IMG/VR virus record: IMGVR_UViG_3300044533_001376
Location: 1 to 27,211 of that record
Length of the DNA: 27,211 nucleotides
Strand: one strand, 5' to 3'
Origin: a virus
The notes under the pieces are model-generated. The model was not told the DNA's origin, did no database searches, and worked only from the letters and a program-made list of their open reading frames with translations. Every line of letters begins with the position of its first letter. Position 1 is the stretch's first letter. This document shows positions 26,196-27,211 of the stretch, piece after piece. The translations under genes were made by a program, and so were the position numbers.

Positions 26196-26465
26196 TCACT
26201 CACTTGGCACCACCAGTCGGCAGTTATCGAACCCCCGGGAACACATCCCCGGCTCGTGGGTATAGGCCTCACTGATCGCGGCACCACACGACAGACACCA
26301 CTCCCCGCAAGGGCAGAAGTCATCTGAGGCAAAGACCGGATAGGGAGCATTCCCCTCGGAGTCTAAGGCCGTGCTACTAAGCTCCGCGCCAAACCGGGAT
26401 TCGGCACACCCTTCGCAATGAATCCCACCTTCATAGGTATAGGCCTGAACAATCCACGCCATCAT
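26196..26465 (-). CDS. Multi-cysteine zinc protein
   Basis: An 89-residue protein. ATG 26465 is preferred because it sits on the stop of the 18-residue frame before it (TAATG); an upstream in-frame ATG at 26504 lies inside that frame and has no ribosome site. Seven cysteines occur as HCEGC, CPCGEWCLSC and MCSRGFDNC, spaced for two zinc sites, with two repeats of an AYTxEpG-type segment (AYTYEGG and AYTHEPG). The paired segments suggest an internal duplication. It could bind nucleic acid or protein. The family is unknown. Confidence 0.65.
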   Translation of the reverse strand: MMAWIVQAYTYEGGIHCEGCAESRFGAELSSTALDSEGNAPYPVFASDDFCPCGEWCLSCGAAISEAYTHEPGMCSRGFDNCRLVVPSE

Positions 26466-26521
26466 TACCAGAACCACCCTGCGACAAAGAACCAGAGAAG
26501 CCATAACAAATAGCGGCTCAT
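26465..26521 (-). CDS. 18-residue hydrophobic peptide
   Basis: ATG 26521 has GGAGG five bases upstream, one of the best ribosome sites nearby, and opens an 18-codon frame encoding MSRYLLWLLWFFVAGWFW. Its stop TAA shares its last base with the next ATG (TAATG). The peptide is essentially one short membrane helix with an Arg at the N-terminus. The strong ribosome site and coupling suggest it is translated, either as a functional micropeptide or as a leader that controls the next gene. Confidence 0.6.
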   Translation of the reverse strand: MSRYLLWLLWFFVAGWFW

Positions 26522-26530
26522 AAATACCTC

Positions 26531-26842
26531 CTACGGCTGAACGATTGTGGAGTCTGAGTATACCAGACCATACGATTCGGGATCGTGGCCAATGCGCGAC
26601 TCAAGCTTCAGGGCCGGCATACTGACCTTCCTAATGCTCTCACCACAGTCGTGGCAACGAATCTCGGTAATGTCTGGGTAGGTGTATTCCTCAGGGTTCG
26701 CCTGAATGCCAATCGCGGCCCGATCCCCTTCGCCGGTAATCGAGCAGACAACCTCAAGCATCCCATAGAAGTAGATACCATCCCACCACTCGCCTGACGC
26801 CCGGGTCTTCCCAGAGCAGCCCTTATGAAGATAGGCCTTCAT
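26531..26842 (-). CDS. Hypothetical cysteine-containing protein
   Basis: A 103-residue protein starting at ATG 26842, overlapping the previous stop (ATGA), with TTGGAG upstream. It has an N-terminal HKGCSGKTRASGEWWDG segment, a beta-rich core (IYFYGMLEVVCSITGEG) and CHDCGESIRKVSMPALK with one CxxC. Four cysteines could form one zinc site. The pattern recalls small phage Zn-ribbon proteins, but no family is recognised. Confidence 0.68.
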   Translation of the reverse strand: MKAYLHKGCSGKTRASGEWWDGIYFYGMLEVVCSITGEGDRAAIGIQANPEEYTYPDITEIRCHDCGESIRKVSMPALKLESRIGHDPESYGLVYSDSTIVQP

Positions 26843-27090
26843 GACTGCTTCTCCAAGGAGATCGCCTTATCCGCATAGTCCATACCTTCGGCGGTGAGCC
26901 TCCGTACTTCCTCGGAGTCTCCATCCTTCTCATAGGAGACCAAGGCCTCCTGATAGGCGACACCCGCACGGAGCCACTCCATTGCCGCCATAGGGTTCTC
27001 TGACTCCCTGCCATTCAGGAACGCGGTAGCTGCTCGGCTCCTCAGGAATCCATCGAGCAACCCGCTCTCATACTTCTGGCCATCTGCCAT
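26839..27090 (-). CDS. Hypothetical helical protein
   Basis: An 83-residue protein. ATG 27090 follows GTAGGAGG; the longer frame would extend into the leader hairpin. It is helical throughout (LLDGFLRSRAATAFLNGRES, AMEWLRAGVAYQEALVSYEK, VRRLTAEGMDYADKAISLEK), possibly a small helical bundle. It is the first gene of the operon 27090-25786. The family is unknown. Confidence 0.66.
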   Translation of the reverse strand: MADGQKYESGLLDGFLRSRAATAFLNGRESENPMAAMEWLRAGVAYQEALVSYEKDGDSEEVRRLTAEGMDYADKAISLEKQS

Positions 27091-27111
27091 ACCGGTACCT
27101 CCTACTACACA

Positions 27112-27160
27112 CCCCAAGTGGGGCATCCCTAATCCTACGGCCTGACTATCACGCTGTCAA
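27112..27160 (-). promoter_or_regulatory. Promoter and 5' hairpin of the 27090-25786 operon
   Basis: -35 TTGACA (27155-27160), spacer 17, -10 TAGGAT (27132-27137). The hairpin CCCC-ACTT-GGGG (27112-27123) starts 8 bases after the -10. Confidence 0.82.
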
Positions 27161-27174
27161 CCACCCAGCACGAT

Positions 27175-27187
27175 AAGGAATCTTAAC
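27175..27187 (+). other. 13-mer AAGGAATCTTAAC
   Basis: Identical to 19196-19208 (same orientation) and to 21928-21940 (opposite orientation, where it is extended into a 7-bp palindrome). It lies upstream of the promoter of the right-hand operon. Confidence 0.5.
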
Positions 27188-27211
27188 TTTCTATTCGTGC
27201 CCTGCGCTGCC

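Overview
The window is part of a tailed double-stranded DNA phage (or prophage) genome. It holds a portal protein, a complete recombination/replication module, tRNA genes and dozens of short genes without recognisable function, all packed tightly with 1-8 base stop/start overlaps (TAATG, ATGA). No gene identifies the host. Shine-Dalgarno sites of the AGGAGG type and sigma70-like promoters on both strands point to an ordinary bacterial host.

Layout. (1) Positions 1-9103 are read rightwards: the tail end of an upstream gene, an unusual portal protein fused to a HAD-type phosphatase domain, a C5-cytosine DNA methyltransferase with a second open frame inside it, an HNH nuclease, small genes with a Cro/C1-type regulator, then a recombination-associated protein, a RecB-like exonuclease, a possible replication organiser, a DnaC-like helicase loader, a RusA resolvase, SSB and a thioredoxin. 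The arm ends with tRNA-Ile(UAU), an HNH nuclease gene wedged between tRNAs, and tRNA-Asn. (2) Positions 9450-16830 are read leftwards and form an array of about ten one-gene cassettes. Each has its own promoter, a stem-loop at the predicted 5' end of the mRNA, a strong ribosome site, one short CDS and a strong intrinsic terminator. The cassettes are separated by low-complexity spacers made of a G-rich tract (GGGGTA-type) followed by a TGA-rich tract. Three cassettes encode paralogues with a putative metal site. (3) Positions 16840-27211 are also leftward but consist of compact operons of small proteins, many with CxxC pairs, plus a RadC-type JAMM protein and an Api92-like protein. These operons carry the same promoter/5' stem-loop leader but mostly lack the spacers and terminators.

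Two features stand out. First, at least 15 leftward transcription units begin with a short hairpin whose stem sequence differs from unit to unit but keeps pairing, usually around a four-base loop related to ACTT/GCTT. It starts 6-9 bases after the -10 box, that is, at the predicted transcription start. Second, about 540 bases at 18.6-19.15 kb have no credible gene and fold on the minus strand into many nested helices, including a UUCG-capped 12-bp hairpin, a GAGA tetraloop and a three-way junction. This looks like a large ornate phage non-coding RNA.

How it may work together (inference): the rightward arm supplies packaging/structural and replication/recombination functions. The leftward arm is a large accessory, probably early-expressed region whose mRNAs share a common 5' structure that could control their stability or translation. 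Rightward accessory genes (methyltransferase and both HNH nucleases) instead appear to be transcribed as leaderless mRNAs from extended -10 promoters placed 5-6 bases before their ATG.
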